Shown in pieces: positions 35,254-44,849 of a stretch of DNA of 64,000 nucleotides; position 1 is the first letter of the stretch, and every line of letters begins with the position of its first letter. The stretch comes from Pseudanabaena sp. (lineage in GTDB: Bacteria; Cyanobacteriota; Cyanobacteriia; Pseudanabaenales; Pseudanabaenaceae): assembly GCA_003249035.1 (NCBI GenBank), contig QBMK01000004.1, forward strand, positions 1 to 64,000. Reading direction: 5' to 3'. Below the pieces are notes generated by a model. The model saw only the letters and a program-made list of their open reading frames with translations, searched no databases and had not been told where the DNA came from. The translations under genes were made by a program, and so were the position numbers.

Positions 35254-36555
35254 ATGAATATTGCAGTTGTTGGCTTGAGTCACAAAACCGCGACTGTAGA
35301 AGTACGTGAAAAGTTGAGCATTCCCGAAGATCGCATGGAAGCTGCGATCGCCCAACTAATGAGCTATCCAAATATCGAAGAAGCTGCGATTTTAAGCACC
35401 TGCAACCGATTGGAGTTGTATGTCGTCACTAGCGAATCCGAAGGTGGTATTCGCGAAATTATGCAGTTTCTTTCAGAGTTTAGCCAGCTACCTCTACAGT
35501 ATCTACGTCGCTATCTGTTTATTCTGCTCCGCCAAGATGCCGTGACCCACCTGATGCGAGTTGCGTCGGGTTTAGATAGTCTTGTGCTTGGTGAAGGACA
35601 AATTCTCGCTCAGGTCAAAAACACCCATCGACTCGCACAGCAGTATAACGGCGCTGGTCGGATTCTCAACCAACTTTTTAAGCAATCTCTATCGGCAGGT
35701 AAACGAGTTCGCACGGAAACCGAAATTGGCACTGGTGCAGTTTCGATCAGTTCGGCAGCAGTTGAGCTTGCTCAAATCAAGCTCCAAAATTTATCCGACA
35801 AGCACACGACGATCGTCGGAGCTGGTAAAATGTCTCGCCTGTTGGTGAAGCATTTGATCTCTAAAGGGGCACAAAAAATTGCGATCGTTAACCGATCTAG
35901 CGATCGCGCTGCTGCGATGCTTAAAGAATTTGAATTAAGCGATGCCCAGTTTGATATTCGTCCGCTCGATCAAATGCTGGATTGTGTTTCAATTTCGGAT
36001 CTTGTGTTCACTAGCACCGCTTCTACAGAAGTGATTCTTAGTCGCAAAAATCTCGAAGCGATCGTCTCAAATCACACTGGGTTGACTCTGATTGATATTT
36101 CTGTACCCCGCAATGTCAGCTCTGATGTCAAAGAATTGCCGAATACGAGAGCTTACAACGTAGATGACCTGCAAGCGGTGGTAGCGGGAAATCAAGAAAG
36201 CCGTCGTCAAATGGCAATGCAAGCTGAGATTTTGTTGGAAGGTTGTGTGGCGGAATTTGATAGCTGGTGGCGATCTCTTGAGACCGTCCCAACAATCAGC
36301 AAGCTACGTCAAAAAATGGAAATCATCCGCGAACAGGAAATGGAGAAAGCTCTATCTCGTCTAGGTAATGACTTTGCAGATAAGCACCAAGATGTGATTG
36401 AAAGCATGACTCGCGGCATCATCAATAAAATCTTGCATGATCCGATGGTACAGTTACGCGCTCAACAAGATATAGAGACACGCCGTCGTGCGATGCAAAT
36501 GTTGCAGGTACTGTTTGATCTAGATTCACCATCTAGTCAATTCAAGGAAGGTTAA
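35254..36555 (+). CDS. hemA: glutamyl-tRNA reductase
   Basis: It reduces glutamyl-tRNA(Glu) to glutamate-1-semialdehyde, the entry step of haem, chlorophyll and bilin synthesis. The 433 residues start [20 protein letters not shown]. They have nucleophile C50 in STCNRLELY, the active-site region [20 protein letters not shown], the NADPH-binding [14 protein letters not shown], and a C-terminal dimerisation helix. All hallmarks are present. A rho-independent terminator overlaps the stop codon. Confidence 0.96.
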   Translation: MNIAVVGLSHKTATVEVREKLSIPEDRMEAAIAQLMSYPNIEEAAILSTCNRLELYVVTSESEGGIREIMQFLSEFSQLPLQYLRRYLFILLRQDAVTHLMRVASGLDSLVLGEGQILAQVKNTHRLAQQYNGAGRILNQLFKQSLSAGKRVRTETEIGTGAVSISSAAVELAQIKLQNLSDKHTTIVGAGKMSRLLVKHLISKGAQKIAIVNRSSDRAAAMLKEFELSDAQFDIRPLDQMLDCVSISDLVFTSTASTEVILSRKNLEAIVSNHTGLTLIDISVPRNVSSDVKELPNTRAYNVDDLQAVVAGNQESRRQMAMQAEILLEGCVAEFDSWWRSLETVPTISKLRQKMEIIREQEMEKALSRLGNDFADKHQDVIESMTRGIINKILHDPMVQLRAQQDIETRRRAMQMLQVLFDLDSPSSQFKEG

Positions 36556-36585
36556 AAAAAAGCTGCCTGTAGGCGGCTTTTTTTT
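36554..36585 (+). terminator. hemA terminator
   Basis: A run of A, AGCTGCCT, a 2-base loop and AGGCGGCT followed by nine or more T form a short, typical intrinsic terminator directly at the hemA stop. Confidence 0.85.
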
Positions 36586-36766
36586 CGTCGCAGCTATTTG
36601 CTCTTCTAAAGGCAGATTGTTTTTGCAGTATGGACTAAAGTAAAATTTTTTAACAATTAGTTTAATCTTGGCTTTTACTGTGCATAGCATCGTAAGAATT
36701 TCAAAAAAAATCATTAAACTAATTTAAATTTATAAAAATATCTTTAGAACTATAGTGGGAAAATAA

Positions 36767-37210
36767 ATGTCTGAAACTAAGGCATCTGGATTTGGGCAGG
36801 TTTCAGGTAAGCCCAAGAAAAAAAAGAAAGCACCAAACAAGCGCGAGGTTGCTGCGAGTAGATATGATGAGATGAAGGGTAAGGGTTTGCCTGAGTTTAA
36901 TATTTTCATCCGCATCAGGGGCAAGGAATGGGTTCCAGCAGGTTCGATGGCGGTTCAACGCAGTAGCCAAATCAGTCAAGCAATTTTCCAACAAGAAGCT
37001 GAGCTACTTAAGAGCGCGATCCGTTTGTATCCTATTTTGCGTAAGTTTAAAGATGATTTGGAATATGGCTACAGGCTGAAAGAGTTTCCTGACGAGGAAA
37101 TTACGGTTGCGGTTCTGCCCGATCTAACTGTTGGCGATAGGGTGAAATACGCTTTCACAAAAGCTAAGGAATATTTTAATAGTCTAACAAAGAAAAAAGA
37201 AGCTATTTAA
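36767..37210 (+). CDS. HHL1-like protein
   Basis: 147 residues with no membrane span. The N-terminus is basic (SGKPKKKKKAPNKREVAASRY). A conserved core runs GLPEFNIFIRIRGKEWVPAGSMAVQRSSQISQAIF, with further LRKFKDDLEYGYRLK and DRVKYAFTKAKEYF. This resembles the soluble part of HHL1, a plant thylakoid protein that protects photosystem II under high light, which has cyanobacterial relatives. The plant role should not be transferred with certainty. It has its own region between hemA and the convergent GNAT gene. Confidence 0.7.
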   Translation: MSETKASGFGQVSGKPKKKKKAPNKREVAASRYDEMKGKGLPEFNIFIRIRGKEWVPAGSMAVQRSSQISQAIFQQEAELLKSAIRLYPILRKFKDDLEYGYRLKEFPDEEITVAVLPDLTVGDRVKYAFTKAKEYFNSLTKKKEAI

Positions 37211-37262
37211 CTCTGTAAATTAGCGATTTGAGCCTGTCAAGATTTTCAACATAGTAGGTTGA

Positions 37263-37427
37263 CGTATCAATAAGCAGATGCATAAACATACAAAGCTTTT
37301 GGGAACTCCAAGTAAAAAACAATCCATATAAAACCCCAAAATATCGCTACGGGCGGAGCCCGTCGCCATATTTTGGGGATCGATTATTTTGTGTAAGTCC
37401 ATTAATATGTTCATACATCTGCTTATA
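37263..37427. repeat. family B repeat nested inside a larger inverted repeat
   Basis: The outer arms are ACGTATCAATAAGCAGATG-type at 37263-37290 and the complement ATACATCTGCTTATACGT at about 37410-37431. Between them lies a family B element (37321-37411, reverse orientation) with CCCCAAAATAT..GGGCGGAGCCC..ATATTTTGGGG. The right outer arm overlaps the stop codon of the GNAT gene. It looks as if the family B element landed in the loop of an older palindrome. Confidence 0.75.
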
Positions 37428-38622
37428 CGTGCAAATCAGGAGGAGCAAAATCAAAGGGTAGTTCGTTATTAATCGCTTGAATTTGCTTAGATTCGTATGT
37501 ATTTACCTCACTGATGTAAGGCACAAGAATTTGCCTGAGCCGATCGCGATAAAAGCGATGCAAACTGTAGTTTGGTGTCGCGGGAAATCCTCGCCTTTTT
37601 TTATGTTGTCCACCTGCCCCTGGGTCAAAGCGTTTAATGCCCTGTGAGATCGCCCATTCGATCGGCTTGTAATAGCAAGCATTGAAATGTAAACAATCGA
37701 TTTCCTGCACCGCTCCCCAATAACGCCCAAATAATTGATCGCCCTTGCGAATGCAAAATGACATTCCCAATGGTTGCGGATGATCCTCAATCTCACCCGC
37801 CACAAATACAAGGCGATCGCGAAAACTATGGGCAAGATTTTCAAAAAACTTGCGATTTAAATACTTGCTACCACCCCAAAACTTATTGCAATGATCGTTA
37901 TATAACTCATACATATAGCCATAAAAGTAGTGGGGAATCTCTTCACCTGTATAAACGCGCATGTTAATCCCCGTGCTTTCCACCGATTTACGCTCACGCT
38001 TAATATTGCGGCGCTGATTAGCATTGAAATTTTTTAAATAATCATCGAAATCGGTAAACTCTTGATTTTCCCATACATAACTATGGTGCATCCAGGTTGT
38101 GAAGCCTCGCGATTCCAACTCATGCTTCCAGTTGGGATCGACGTATAGAAAGTTGCACCCCGACATTTGGTGTTTGTCGCATAAGCGATCGATTTCCACC
38201 AACATCAGATCATAAATTTTTGATAATTCATCAGTGCGATCGCTAATCTCAGGATGAACCAAAAAGCGATAACCTACGGCAGGTGTAAAGGGAGCCATTC
38301 CCAATAATTTCGGATAATACTCAATTCCCAACCGATAGGACAAATCCGCCCATTGATGGTCAAACACAAACTCGCCTTGGCTATGCCCTTTCAAATATAA
38401 AGGTGCAGCCGCCACCAATACATCTCCTTGCCATACTAATAAATGACTGGGTAGCCATCCCTGCTGCGCGATCGCACAACCTGAAGATTCCAGATTCGAG
38501 AGCCATTCCCATTCAAAAAAAGGAGTTGTCAAAGGTTTTGCGAGTGTATTCCATGCTTCAGCCTTGACCTTATTAACCGTATCCACCCAAGTCGTCGTAT
38601 AACGGGAAGCTTGTTGAAGCAT
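37423..38622 (-). CDS. FemAB/GNAT-like acyltransferase (DUF482 type)
   Basis: 399 residues of the peptidogalycan-synthesis/DUF482 family, a double-GNAT fold: PFFEWEWLSNLESSGCA near the N-terminus, LPSHLLVWQGDVLVAAAPLYLK, FNANQRRNIKRERKSVESTGI, and a C-terminal GRYWGA..CLHFNACYY followed by FDPGAGGQHKKRRGF. Similar proteins are annotated as N-acetyltransferases, but the acceptor is unknown. There is no membrane segment. A long palindrome lies just upstream. Confidence 0.82.
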   Translation of the reverse strand: MLQQASRYTTTWVDTVNKVKAEAWNTLAKPLTTPFFEWEWLSNLESSGCAIAQQGWLPSHLLVWQGDVLVAAAPLYLKGHSQGEFVFDHQWADLSYRLGIEYYPKLLGMAPFTPAVGYRFLVHPEISDRTDELSKIYDLMLVEIDRLCDKHQMSGCNFLYVDPNWKHELESRGFTTWMHHSYVWENQEFTDFDDYLKNFNANQRRNIKRERKSVESTGINMRVYTGEEIPHYFYGYMYELYNDHCNKFWGGSKYLNRKFFENLAHSFRDRLVFVAGEIEDHPQPLGMSFCIRKGDQLFGRYWGAVQEIDCLHFNACYYKPIEWAISQGIKRFDPGAGGQHKKRRGFPATPNYSLHRFYRDRLRQILVPYISEVNTYESKQIQAINNELPFDFAPPDLHV

Positions 38623-38680
38623 AGTAAAAGTCTTGGCAGTATTTAGGTAAAGTGCTTAGTATACATAGCTTAACAAATGT

Positions 38681-38732
38681 AAACCCAAAAGTCAGGATGA
38701 ACGCAGTGTCATAGTTCTGACTTTCGGGTTTT
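38681..38732. repeat. palindrome in the divergent GNAT-tpiA region
   Basis: AAACCCAAAAGTCAG pairs with CTGACTTTCGGGTTT (one mismatch) with partly paired loop sequence. It lies 59 bases upstream of the minus-strand GNAT start codon. Confidence 0.75.
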
Positions 38733-39331
38733 GGAGAGAGAAGAAACTTGTGAATTTATGTAAACAAATAGTGTTATTTAACACCACCTGCGTTAATGTA
38801 TATACATGGCACAAGAGACAGAGCAACTCAATCCAAACGCGAACCTAGCTTAAATTTTGAAAGCAAAAAGGAGAAGCAAAAAGAAAGAGTTAAAAGTCAA
38901 ATCGGATTGACGCTTTGTTGCTCCCCACGATTCTTTCGATCTTTACGGGGCAGTGCTTATTCTAAAGATCGGTGCAGTTTTGATAACTTCGATAGCCTGT
39001 ATTGTTAATGGGATCTCTTAAATTTTTGTCCAGTGTTTCTTAGGTTTTGACCTAGCACGAAGACGAGATGAGACAAACTTATGTAGTTGAAAAGAAAAGG
39101 CTACGGCGTACAGTTAATCAATGCCAGCACGTTCCAGTAAACCTCTAGTAGAAACTTTAATTGAATTATTTTAAAACATGAGTCTAGCAGCCTTCTGCTA
39201 GACTCATTCAGTTTTGGGGTAAAAGCAAAGGCAATCTCTTCACAACTACCTTTGCTTTTAATGATCCATTCTTCGGTAAAATAAATAACAATTCTTTATT
39301 TTCATGATCTTAACTCAGGGGTAAATCAGCA
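38733..39331 (+). other. long intergenic region with structured elements
   Basis: About 600 bases without a convincing gene. It contains a 15-codon frame at 38806 (MAQETEQLNPNANLA), a 26-codon frame at 39069 and a 17-codon frame at 39121 (MPARSSKPLVETLIELF). There is a possible hairpin CGATCTTTA/TAAAGATCG near 38938-38973. Two strong stems follow at 39178-39207 (13-bp arms) and 39220-39260. The two stems look like the end of a short transcript, so an unassigned small RNA or micropeptide gene is possible. Confidence 0.4.
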
Positions 39332-40081
39332 TTGCGTAAAATCGTTATCGCTGGCAACTGGAAAATGTATAAAAACCAGTCTGAAGCCAAAACATTTTTC
39401 TCAGAATTTCCCACCCACCTCAAAGCCACCGCCCCCCAAGCGGCGATCGCCGATCAGCAAATCCTTATTTGCGTTCCCTATACAAATCTTTCCCTTTTGC
39501 AAACAATCTTGCCAGCGATCGGTCAATCAAATCTCAGTATTGGCGCTCAAAATGTACATTGGGCTGAGAATGGCGCATTTACAGGTGAAATATCGGCGTC
39601 GATGCTAATTGAAATGGGCATCAAATATGTGATCATTGGACATAGTGAGCGCCGTCAGTTCTTCGGTGAAACTGATGAAACTGTCAACAAACGTCTTAAG
39701 GCTGCACAAGCCCATGGACTTACCCCCATCCTTTGTGTTGGCGAAAGTAAGCAACATCGTGATGCTAATAAGACAGAATCTTGGATTTTTTCACAATTAG
39801 CCGCCGATCTCGTTGATATTGACCAGCATAATTTGATCATTGCCTACGAACCAATCTGGGCGATCGGCACTGGAGACACCTGTGCCTCTACCGAGGCTAA
39901 TCGAGTGATTGGACTAATTCGTGGTAAGCTAACATACCCTAACGTCACAATTCAGTATGGTGGTTCCGTCAAAGTTGATAATATTGACGAGATCATGGCG
40001 CAACCTGAAATTGATGGTGTGCTGGTTGGCGGAGCAAGTCTTGACCCAGCAGGCTTTGCCCGAATCGTAAATTATCGTTAG
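39332..40081 (+). CDS. tpiA: triosephosphate isomerase
   Basis: It interconverts glyceraldehyde-3-phosphate and dihydroxyacetone phosphate in glycolysis and the Calvin cycle. The 249 residues have N9 and K11 in [10 protein letters not shown], the His loop [13 protein letters not shown], the catalytic Glu in [12 protein letters not shown], and phosphate-binding YGGSV and [10 protein letters not shown]. The start is TTG at 39332. It fits the family N-terminus exactly, and a stop codon closes the frame just upstream, so no ATG is available. A GGGG-containing Shine-Dalgarno-like stretch precedes it. Confidence 0.95.
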   Translation: MRKIVIAGNWKMYKNQSEAKTFFSEFPTHLKATAPQAAIADQQILICVPYTNLSLLQTILPAIGQSNLSIGAQNVHWAENGAFTGEISASMLIEMGIKYVIIGHSERRQFFGETDETVNKRLKAAQAHGLTPILCVGESKQHRDANKTESWIFSQLAADLVDIDQHNLIIAYEPIWAIGTGDTCASTEANRVIGLIRGKLTYPNVTIQYGGSVKVDNIDEIMAQPEIDGVLVGGASLDPAGFARIVNYR

Positions 40082-40204
40082 TTTTTCCTCTATTGCCTTT
40101 TGTCTCAAGTTGTCCATATATTTTTTATATATTTTTAAAGACAGCGATCGCCACAGCCGTTATAACCTCAAAGCCTATCAAATCACTACAATTGTTTTTA
40201 ACAA

Positions 40205-40233
40205 TTGACTTTGTAAGATAGACTTTGTTATAG
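40205..40233 (+). promoter_or_regulatory. candidate promoter of the str cluster
   Basis: TTGACT (40205-40210), a 17-base spacer and TTATAG (40228-40233, or TATAGT one base on) lie about 50 bases upstream of rpsL. This is a good sigma-70-type match. Confidence 0.5.
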
Positions 40234-40285
40234 TTGTATGCTGTTGATTAGAATACACAGCCGCAGATATACCAAATCATCACTT

Positions 40286-40699
40286 ATGCCCACGATCCAA
40301 CAGCTCATCCGTAGTGAGCGCCAAACCATAATTACAAAGACAAAGTCTCCTGCACTAAAAAGCTGTCCTCAACGCAGGGGAGTATGTACTCGTGTCTACA
40401 CTACAACACCTAAAAAGCCCAACTCTGCACTTAGAAAGGTTGCACGGGTACGTTTGACTTCTGGCTTTGAAGTCACTGCATATATCCCTGGGATTGGGCA
40501 TAACCTCCAAGAACACTCAGTTGTGATGATTAGAGGCGGTCGTGTAAAAGATTTACCAGGTGTGCGTTATCACATCATCCGTGGAACTCTTGATACTTCG
40601 GGTGTTAAAGATCGTAAGCAAGGACGCTCCAAGTATGGTGCTAAGCGACCTAAACCAGGTCAAGCTGCCGCTGCCAGCACTGGCAAGAAGAAGAAGTAA
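40286..40699 (+). CDS. rpsL: 30S ribosomal protein S12
   Basis: A decoding-centre protein of the small subunit. The 137 residues start [12 protein letters not shown] and contain [37 protein letters not shown] and [21 protein letters not shown]. The C-terminus is longer than usual and ends GKKKK. An upstream in-frame ATG at 40238 would overlap the promoter and is rejected. It is the first gene of rpsL-rpsG-fusA-tufA, with 84 bases to rpsG. Confidence 0.97.
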   Translation: MPTIQQLIRSERQTIITKTKSPALKSCPQRRGVCTRVYTTTPKKPNSALRKVARVRLTSGFEVTAYIPGIGHNLQEHSVVMIRGGRVKDLPGVRYHIIRGTLDTSGVKDRKQGRSKYGAKRPKPGQAAAASTGKKKK

Positions 40700-40783
40700 G
40701 AATCATCCGTAAAAGGTTTTAGCAACCATTTAGCAAATTAGTAAAATTAGTAATTCATTTTATAAGGTGAATTTAGTACCAAG

Positions 40784-41254
40784 ATGTCCCGTAGAACGAA
40801 AGCTTCCAAGCGCATAACTCCACCTGACTCTGTTTATAACAGCCGTCTCATCACTATGCTTACTCGTCGTGTAATGTCACGTGGTAAGTATTCTGTAGCT
40901 TCACACATTGTCTACAAAGCTCTTGATACAATTGGCGAACGTACTGGCAATCCACCTCTAGAGGTGTTTGACCGTGCAATCCGTAATGCTACACCATTGG
41001 TAGAAGTTAAAGCTCGTCGTGTTGGTGGTGCTACCTATCAAGTCCCGATGGAAGTCCGCACTGATCGTGGCGTTGCTCTAGCACTTCGTTGGCTAGTCCA
41101 ATATTCTCGCTCTCGTGCCGGACGCAGCATGGTAACAAAGCTGGCTAACGAATTAATGGATGCTGCCAATGAAACTGGCCAAACCATCCGTAAACGTGAA
41201 GAAACCCACAAAATGGCAGAAGCAAACAAAGCTTTCGCTCACTATCGTTACTAA
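40784..41254 (+). CDS. rpsG: 30S ribosomal protein S7
   Basis: It nucleates assembly of the small-subunit head. The 156 residues show [46 protein letters not shown] and the C-terminal [16 protein letters not shown]. The length is standard. It is the second gene of the str cluster, 84 bases before fusA. Confidence 0.97.
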   Translation: MSRRTKASKRITPPDSVYNSRLITMLTRRVMSRGKYSVASHIVYKALDTIGERTGNPPLEVFDRAIRNATPLVEVKARRVGGATYQVPMEVRTDRGVALALRWLVQYSRSRAGRSMVTKLANELMDAANETGQTIRKREETHKMAEANKAFAHYRY

Positions 41255-41338
41255 CCTAACGTTATTAAACTTTAGCTTGCCTCGCTATACTATTCTTAAT
41301 ATAAATTTTTAATTCCTGACAAACACGAGGAAACTATT

Positions 41339-43420
41339 GTGGAACGCTCTATTGCCTTAGATAAGGTACGCAATATAGGTATTGCGGCGCATATTGACGC
41401 TGGTAAAACCACAACTACAGAGCGTATTCTCTTTTACTCTGGCGTTGTGCACAAGATCGGTGAAGTCCATGATGGAACTGCAACGACAGACTGGATGGCG
41501 CAAGAACGCGAACGCGGCATCACAATCACTGCAGCAGCAATTAGCACCAGTTGGAAAGATCATCGCATTAACATTATCGATACCCCTGGACATGTAGACT
41601 TCACAATTGAAGTTGAACGTTCCATGCGAGTACTTGATGGCGTAGTTGCGGTTTTCTGCGCTGTAGGTGGTGTGCAACCTCAGTCTGAGACAGTATGGAG
41701 GCAAGCAGATCGATATAAAGTGCCTCGCCTTGTATTCGTTAACAAAATGGATCGCATGGGTGCGAATTTTTTGCGAGTAAGGGAACAAATTCGTGCTCGT
41801 TTTGGCTCCAACGCTGTCCCTATCCAGTTACCTATCGGTAGTGAAGCAGAACTGGTAGGAATTATCGATCTCGTCAAAATGAAAGCCTATATCTATAAAG
41901 ACGAAATAGGCAAGGATATCGAAGAAATAGATATTCCTGCTGATTTAGTCGAACTCACCAATGAATGGCGCGGTAACCTGCTTGAATCAGTTGCCGATTC
42001 AGATGATGTTTTGATGGAAAAATATCTTGAAGGTGAAGAACTAACCGAAGAAGAGGTCAGAATTGGTCTCCGCAAGGGAACTTTGAGCGGCTCAATCGTT
42101 CCGATGACTTGTGGTTCAGCATTCAAAAATAAAGGCGTACAGCTTTTACTCGATGCTGTGATCGATTATCTTCCCGCTCCTAGCGACGTTAAGCCAGTTA
42201 CTGGTTTGTTGCCAAATGGCGAAGAAGCTATTCGTGAAGCCAAGGATGATGCCCCCATGTCGGCACTTGCTTTCAAGATCATGGCTGATCCTTACGGTCG
42301 TCTTACCTTTGTTCGTGTTTACTCTGGCATCTTGAAGAAAGGTTCCTACGCATTAAACTCCAGCAAAAACAAGAAGGAACGTATCTCGAGACTAATTATC
42401 TTGAAAGCTGATGATCGTCAAGAGGTCGATGAACTCAGAGCTGGAGATCTTGGAGCAGTATTGGGACTAAAAGACACCTTTACCGGTGATACCCTTTGTG
42501 ATGATACTTCTCCGATTGTGCTTGAGACTCTGTTTATTCCCGAACCTGTGATTTCTGTGGCTGTAGAGCCAAAGACAAAGCAGGATATGGAAAAACTATC
42601 CAAAGCCTTGCAATCTCTTTCTGAAGAAGATCCTACCTTCCGAGTCATGACCGATCCAGAAACCAATCAAACGATTATCTCTGGTATGGGTGAGCTTCAT
42701 CTTGAAATTCTTGTTGATCGGATGAAGCGTGAGTTTAATGTTGAAGCTAATGTAGGTGCGCCTCAAGTTGCTTATCGCGAGACTATCCGCAAGACCGTCA
42801 CTGATATTGAAGGCAAATTTGCTCGTCAAAGTGGTGGTAAGGGTCAATATGGTCACGTTGTGATCAATTTAGAGCCTACCGAACCTGGTACAGGATTTGA
42901 ATTCGTATCGAAGATCGTTGGCGGTGTCATTCCTAAGGAATTCATCAAGCCTTCTGAGCAGGGTATGAAAGAAGCCTGTGAATCGGGAATTCTTGCAGGT
43001 TATCCTGTGATTGACCTCAGAGCTACTCTTGTGCATGGTTCTTTCCACGATGTTGACTCTTCAGAAATGGCTTTTAAAATTGCTGGTTCTATGGCAATCA
43101 AGGAAGCTGTGATGAAAGCTCAGCCAGTCTTGCTAGAACCAATGATGAAGGTTGAAGTCGAAACTCCTGAAGACTACATGGGTGATGTAATCGGCGATCT
43201 TAGTCGTCGTCGCGGTAATATCGCTGGCATGGAAGATACCCCATCTGGAAAAAGCGTTGAGGCAAGGGTTCCTTTGTCTGAGATGTTTGGTTATTCTACT
43301 GACCTTCGCTCGTCAACCCAAGGTAGGGCAAGCTTCTCAATGGAATTTAGCCATTACGAAGAAGTACCGAAAAATGTGGCAGAAGCCATCATTGCTAAAA
43401 ACAAGGGCAAAAAAGAGTAG
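41339..43420 (+). CDS. fusA: elongation factor G
   Basis: The translocation GTPase. The 693 residues have G1 AHIDAGKT (17-24), [21 protein letters not shown] and the full five-domain length, ending [11 protein letters not shown]. The start codon is GTG at 41339, preceded by a GAGGA Shine-Dalgarno sequence. It is the third gene of the str cluster. The spacer to tufA carries tandem small palindromes. Confidence 0.97.
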   Translation: MERSIALDKVRNIGIAAHIDAGKTTTTERILFYSGVVHKIGEVHDGTATTDWMAQERERGITITAAAISTSWKDHRINIIDTPGHVDFTIEVERSMRVLDGVVAVFCAVGGVQPQSETVWRQADRYKVPRLVFVNKMDRMGANFLRVREQIRARFGSNAVPIQLPIGSEAELVGIIDLVKMKAYIYKDEIGKDIEEIDIPADLVELTNEWRGNLLESVADSDDVLMEKYLEGEELTEEEVRIGLRKGTLSGSIVPMTCGSAFKNKGVQLLLDAVIDYLPAPSDVKPVTGLLPNGEEAIREAKDDAPMSALAFKIMADPYGRLTFVRVYSGILKKGSYALNSSKNKKERISRLIILKADDRQEVDELRAGDLGAVLGLKDTFTGDTLCDDTSPIVLETLFIPEPVISVAVEPKTKQDMEKLSKALQSLSEEDPTFRVMTDPETNQTIISGMGELHLEILVDRMKREFNVEANVGAPQVAYRETIRKTVTDIEGKFARQSGGKGQYGHVVINLEPTEPGTGFEFVSKIVGGVIPKEFIKPSEQGMKEACESGILAGYPVIDLRATLVHGSFHDVDSSEMAFKIAGSMAIKEAVMKAQPVLLEPMMKVEVETPEDYMGDVIGDLSRRRGNIAGMEDTPSGKSVEARVPLSEMFGYSTDLRSSTQGRASFSMEFSHYEEVPKNVAEAIIAKNKGKKE

Positions 43421-43440
43421 TCCTTTAAAATACTCGACAA

Positions 43441-43503
43441 ATACTCTATAAACTAGAGTAATAATTACCGAAAAATGCTCTATGTACTAGAGTAACAATT
43501 ACT
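43441..43503 (+). repeat. tandem near-repeat with palindromes in the fusA-tufA spacer
   Basis: Two imperfect copies of about 28-35 bases (ACTCTATAAACTAGAGTAAT.. and GCTCTATGTACTAGAGTAAC.., each followed by AATTAC) stand head to tail. Each includes a CTCTA/TAGAG stem. They lie 25-87 bases upstream of the tufA start. Confidence 0.8.
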
Positions 43504-43527
43504 AAATTTAAGGATAATTACGAAAAA

Positions 43528-44793
43528 ATGGCACGCGCTAAATTCGAGAGAAACAAACCCCACGTCAATATTGGTACTATCGGTCACGTTGACCATGGTA
43601 AGACAACCCTAACTGCTGCAATCACGATGTCTTTGGCAGCTGCAGGTCAAGCAACAGCCAAGGCATATGACCAAATTGATGCTGCTCCAGAAGAAAAGGC
43701 TCGCGGAATTACGATCAATACTGCTCACGTTGAGTATGAAACCTTAGCTCGTCACTATGCTCACGTTGACTGTCCTGGTCACGCTGACTATGTTAAAAAC
43801 ATGATCACCGGTGCTGCACAAATGGATGGAGCAATTCTCCTCGTGTCTGCCGCCGATGGCCCTGAGCCTCAAACCCGTGAGCACATTTTGCTAGCACGTC
43901 AGGTTGGCGTACCTAACCTTGTGGTTTTCTTGAACAAAGAAGACCAAATGGAAGGCGAAGAAGAACTAGTTGAACTCGTTGAGTTAGAAGTTCGTGAGTT
44001 GCTATCTTCCTATGACTTTGACGGGGACAATATTCCGATCACTCGTGGTTCTGCCCTGAAAGCAGTTGAAGCAATGACTGCTAACCCTAAAACTGCTAAA
44101 GGAGATAATCCTTGGGTTGACAAGATTTGGGCTTTGATGGAATCTGTGGATGAGTTTATCCCTACTCCTGAGCGTGATGTTGATAAGCCTTTCTTGATGG
44201 CTGTTGAAGATGTGTTCTCGATTACTGGTCGTGGCACGGTTGCTACAGGTCGGATTGAGCGCGGTACTGTTAAAGTTGGCGATGTTGTTGAGCTTGTTGG
44301 TATCACTGATACTCGCACTACAACCGTAACTGGTATTGAAATGTTCAAGAAGAGCCTAGAGCAAGGCTTGGCTGGAGACAATGCTGGTCTATTGCTTCGT
44401 GGTATCCAGAAAGATGAAATTGAGCGCGGCATGGTTTTGGCTAAGCCTAAGTCGATTAATCCTCATACTCAGTTTGAAGGTGAGGTTTACATATTGACTG
44501 AGAAAGAAGGTGGTCGTAAGACTCCTTTCTTCCCTGGTTATCGTCCTCAGTTCTATGTACGTACGACTGACGTAACTGGAACCATTGTTACCTTCACGGC
44601 TGATGATGGTAGCGAAGCTGAGATGGTTATGCCTGGCGATCGCATCAAGATGACAGTGGATCTAATCAACCCAATCGCAATTGAGCAAGGAATGCGCTTT
44701 GCGATTCGTGAAGGTGGTCGTACTGTTGGATCTGGTGTTGTCAGTAAGATTCTTGACGCTCCTAAGGGCGGTGACGACAAGAAGAAGAAATAA
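43528..44793 (+). CDS. tufA: elongation factor Tu
   Basis: It delivers aminoacyl-tRNA to the ribosome. The 421 residues contain GHVDHGKT (19-26), [22 protein letters not shown], and NKED in place of NKxD. The segment [20 protein letters not shown] is typical of cyanobacterial EF-Tu, and the C-terminus ends GGDDKKKK, which makes it somewhat long. An AAGGATAA Shine-Dalgarno precedes the ATG. It is the last gene of the cluster. The rpsJ gene that follows tuf in many cyanobacteria is not here. A strong terminator comes next. Confidence 0.97.
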   Translation: MARAKFERNKPHVNIGTIGHVDHGKTTLTAAITMSLAAAGQATAKAYDQIDAAPEEKARGITINTAHVEYETLARHYAHVDCPGHADYVKNMITGAAQMDGAILLVSAADGPEPQTREHILLARQVGVPNLVVFLNKEDQMEGEEELVELVELEVRELLSSYDFDGDNIPITRGSALKAVEAMTANPKTAKGDNPWVDKIWALMESVDEFIPTPERDVDKPFLMAVEDVFSITGRGTVATGRIERGTVKVGDVVELVGITDTRTTTVTGIEMFKKSLEQGLAGDNAGLLLRGIQKDEIERGMVLAKPKSINPHTQFEGEVYILTEKEGGRKTPFFPGYRPQFYVRTTDVTGTIVTFTADDGSEAEMVMPGDRIKMTVDLINPIAIEQGMRFAIREGGRTVGSGVVSKILDAPKGGDDKKKK

Positions 44794-44807
44794 TTATTTC
44801 TCCTAAA

Positions 44808-44845
44808 CACAAAAAAGAGCCTCGCATAGCGAGGCTCTTTTTTGT
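44808..44845. terminator. bidirectional terminator between tufA and devC
   Basis: CACAAAAAAGAGCCTCGC and GCGAGGCTCTTTTTTGTG form a perfect stem with loop ATA. A and T runs make it active on both strands between these convergent genes. Confidence 0.92.
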
Positions 44846-44849
44846 GGAT

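Noticed and set aside
38796-39008. 70-codon frame in the gap before tpiA
   Set aside because: No family resemblance, Lys/Glu-rich composition from A-rich sequence and no clear ribosome-binding site. It is kept only as part of the intergenic description.
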